From Chloroflexota bacterium (GTDB lineage: Bacteria; Chloroflexota; Dehalococcoidia; GIF9; UBA5620): 6,136 bases of DNA. The position numbers and the translations under genes are program-made. The stretch is from positions 1 to 6,136 of the forward strand of contig JAPLHH010000304.1 in assembly GCA_026389735.1 (NCBI GenBank), read 5' to 3'. The notes under the pieces are model-generated. The model was given only the letters and a program-made list of their open reading frames with translations, had not been told where the DNA came from and searched no databases. This document shows, one piece after another, positions 5,371-6,136 of the stretch (positions within the stretch are counted from its first letter, which is position 1; each line of letters begins with the position of its first letter).

Positions 5371-6136
5371 TTCGCTGTTTGAGGAAAAACTCAGCTCGAA
5401 GGAATTCTTGGTGACCACTGAGATTGGACCTCCCAAAGGTGCGGATACTTCGGAAACTGTCCACCACATAGATTTACTCAAGGACAAAGTTGACGCCATC
5501 AATATCACCGACCATCAAAGCTCAGTGATGCGTTTTCCCTCTCTGGGTGGTTGTCTCCTTGTAAAGGAACACGGCGGTGAGCCTATCTTCCAGATGACCT
5601 GCCGCGACCGTAATCGATTGGCACTCCAGGCTGACCTTCTGCTGGCATACTCTAGGGGTATTACCAACGTGCTTTGCCTCACTGGAGATTGCGTTGATGT
5701 GGGAGACCATAAGGAAGCAAAGCCAGTTTTTGATTTAGATTCTGTCCAGTTACTGAAAATGATAAGGACGATGGAATCGGGGAAAGACATGAGCGGGAAT
5801 GATCTCAAGGGTGCTCCAAAATTTTGCGTTGGGGCCTCGGTTCATCCCGAAGCCGACTTTATTGAACCACAACTGATCAAATTCGAGAAGAAGGTGGCTG
5901 CCGGGGCGCAATTTTTCCAGACCCAAGGTATTTTTGACCTCGCCAGCCTTCGACGGTTCATGCAATATGCTTCCCAGTTTAATGTCAAAATTTTGGCCGG
6001 CATCATTGTTCTAGCTTCAGCCAGAATGGCTAAGTTCATGAACGAAAACGTCCCCGGAATAATTATTTCTAAAGCGATTATCGATGAGCTAGCTACTGCG
6101 GAGAAGGGCAAAGGCCTTCAAAAAGGAATTGAGATT
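5363..6136 (+). CDS. metF: MetF, methylenetetrahydrofolate reductase (3' end beyond window)
   Basis: The first 258 codons of a MetF-family FAD enzyme are present and open to the window edge. It reduces 5,10-methylene-THF to 5-methyl-THF, the last folate step of the Wood-Ljungdahl methyl branch; in other organisms it supplies methionine synthesis. The TIM-barrel signatures are there: TTEIGPP (18-24) with the catalytic-type Glu20, the folate/FAD segment MTCRDRNR (78-85), LTGD (107-110 region, Asp109 equivalent to the FAD-contacting Asp of Escherichia coli MetF), and GAQFFQTQ (181-188) with a conserved Gln. Family members usually run about 290-310 residues, so some 40 or so are missing downstream. 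It overlaps metV by 8 bases. The MetV partner and the redox fusion upstream indicate the multi-subunit acetogen-type enzyme rather than the stand-alone NADH-dependent E. coli type. Confidence 0.95.
   Translation, partial: MANSLFEEKLSSKEFLVTTEIGPPKGADTSETVHHIDLLKDKVDAINITDHQSSVMRFPSLGGCLLVKEHGGEPIFQMTCRDRNRLALQADLLLAYSRGITNVLCLTGDCVDVGDHKEAKPVFDLDSVQLLKMIRTMESGKDMSGNDLKGAPKFCVGASVHPEADFIEPQLIKFEKKVAAGAQFFQTQGIFDLASLRRFMQYASQFNVKILAGIIVLASARMAKFMNENVPGIIISKAIIDELATAEKGKGLQKGIEI

Noticed and set aside
1..6136. CRISPR array, tRNA, insertion sequence or long terminal repeats
   Set aside because: Reading both strands showed no regularly spaced repeats, cloverleaf-like segment, transposase or matching terminal inverted repeats.

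Overview
The window holds two adjacent, same-strand gene groups from what looks like an anaerobic bacterium using the Wood-Ljungdahl (reductive acetyl-CoA) pathway. The left group is a cytosolic two-component system. The right group is the start of a methylene-tetrahydrofolate reductase operon built on the MetV/MetF plan known from acetogens. The PAS-GAF-HisKA_3 kinase next to C1 genes, the mid-range GC and the MetV homologue would fit a Dehalococcoidia-like Chloroflexota or another uncultured anaerobe. That placement is inference from general resemblance, not a database match.

Layout: positions 1-67 contain no supported gene. A promoter-like TTGACA-17-TATTGT (68-96) sits just before the sensor kinase (117-1766), which overlaps by 32 bases its NarL/FixJ-type response regulator (1735-2388). 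An AT-rich spacer of 178 bases (2389-2566) separates the two groups and probably carries the promoter of the second. Then come a 707-residue flavin/iron-sulfur fusion protein (2567-4690), metV (4687-5370) and metF (5363 to the window edge, incomplete). The last three overlap by 4 and 8 bases and each has a strong Shine-Dalgarno sequence, so they are almost certainly one translationally coupled operon.

Working model: MetF is the FAD enzyme that reduces methylene-THF to methyl-THF. MetV is its iron-sulfur/zinc partner. The fusion protein joins a GltD/NfnB-like NADPH:FAD module, a two-cluster ferredoxin domain and an MvhD-type domain, and is the likely electron-input subunit. It would stand where Moorella has HdrABC-MvhD and where Acetobacterium has RnfC2. 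That is the most interesting point in the window: a single-polypeptide electron input for MTHFR, possibly NADPH-linked and possibly bifurcating. The neighbouring two-component system has a cysteine-bearing PAS domain and might sense redox state, but no sequence evidence ties it to the operon beyond adjacency.

No tRNA, rRNA, CRISPR array, insertion sequence or convincing intrinsic terminator was seen.
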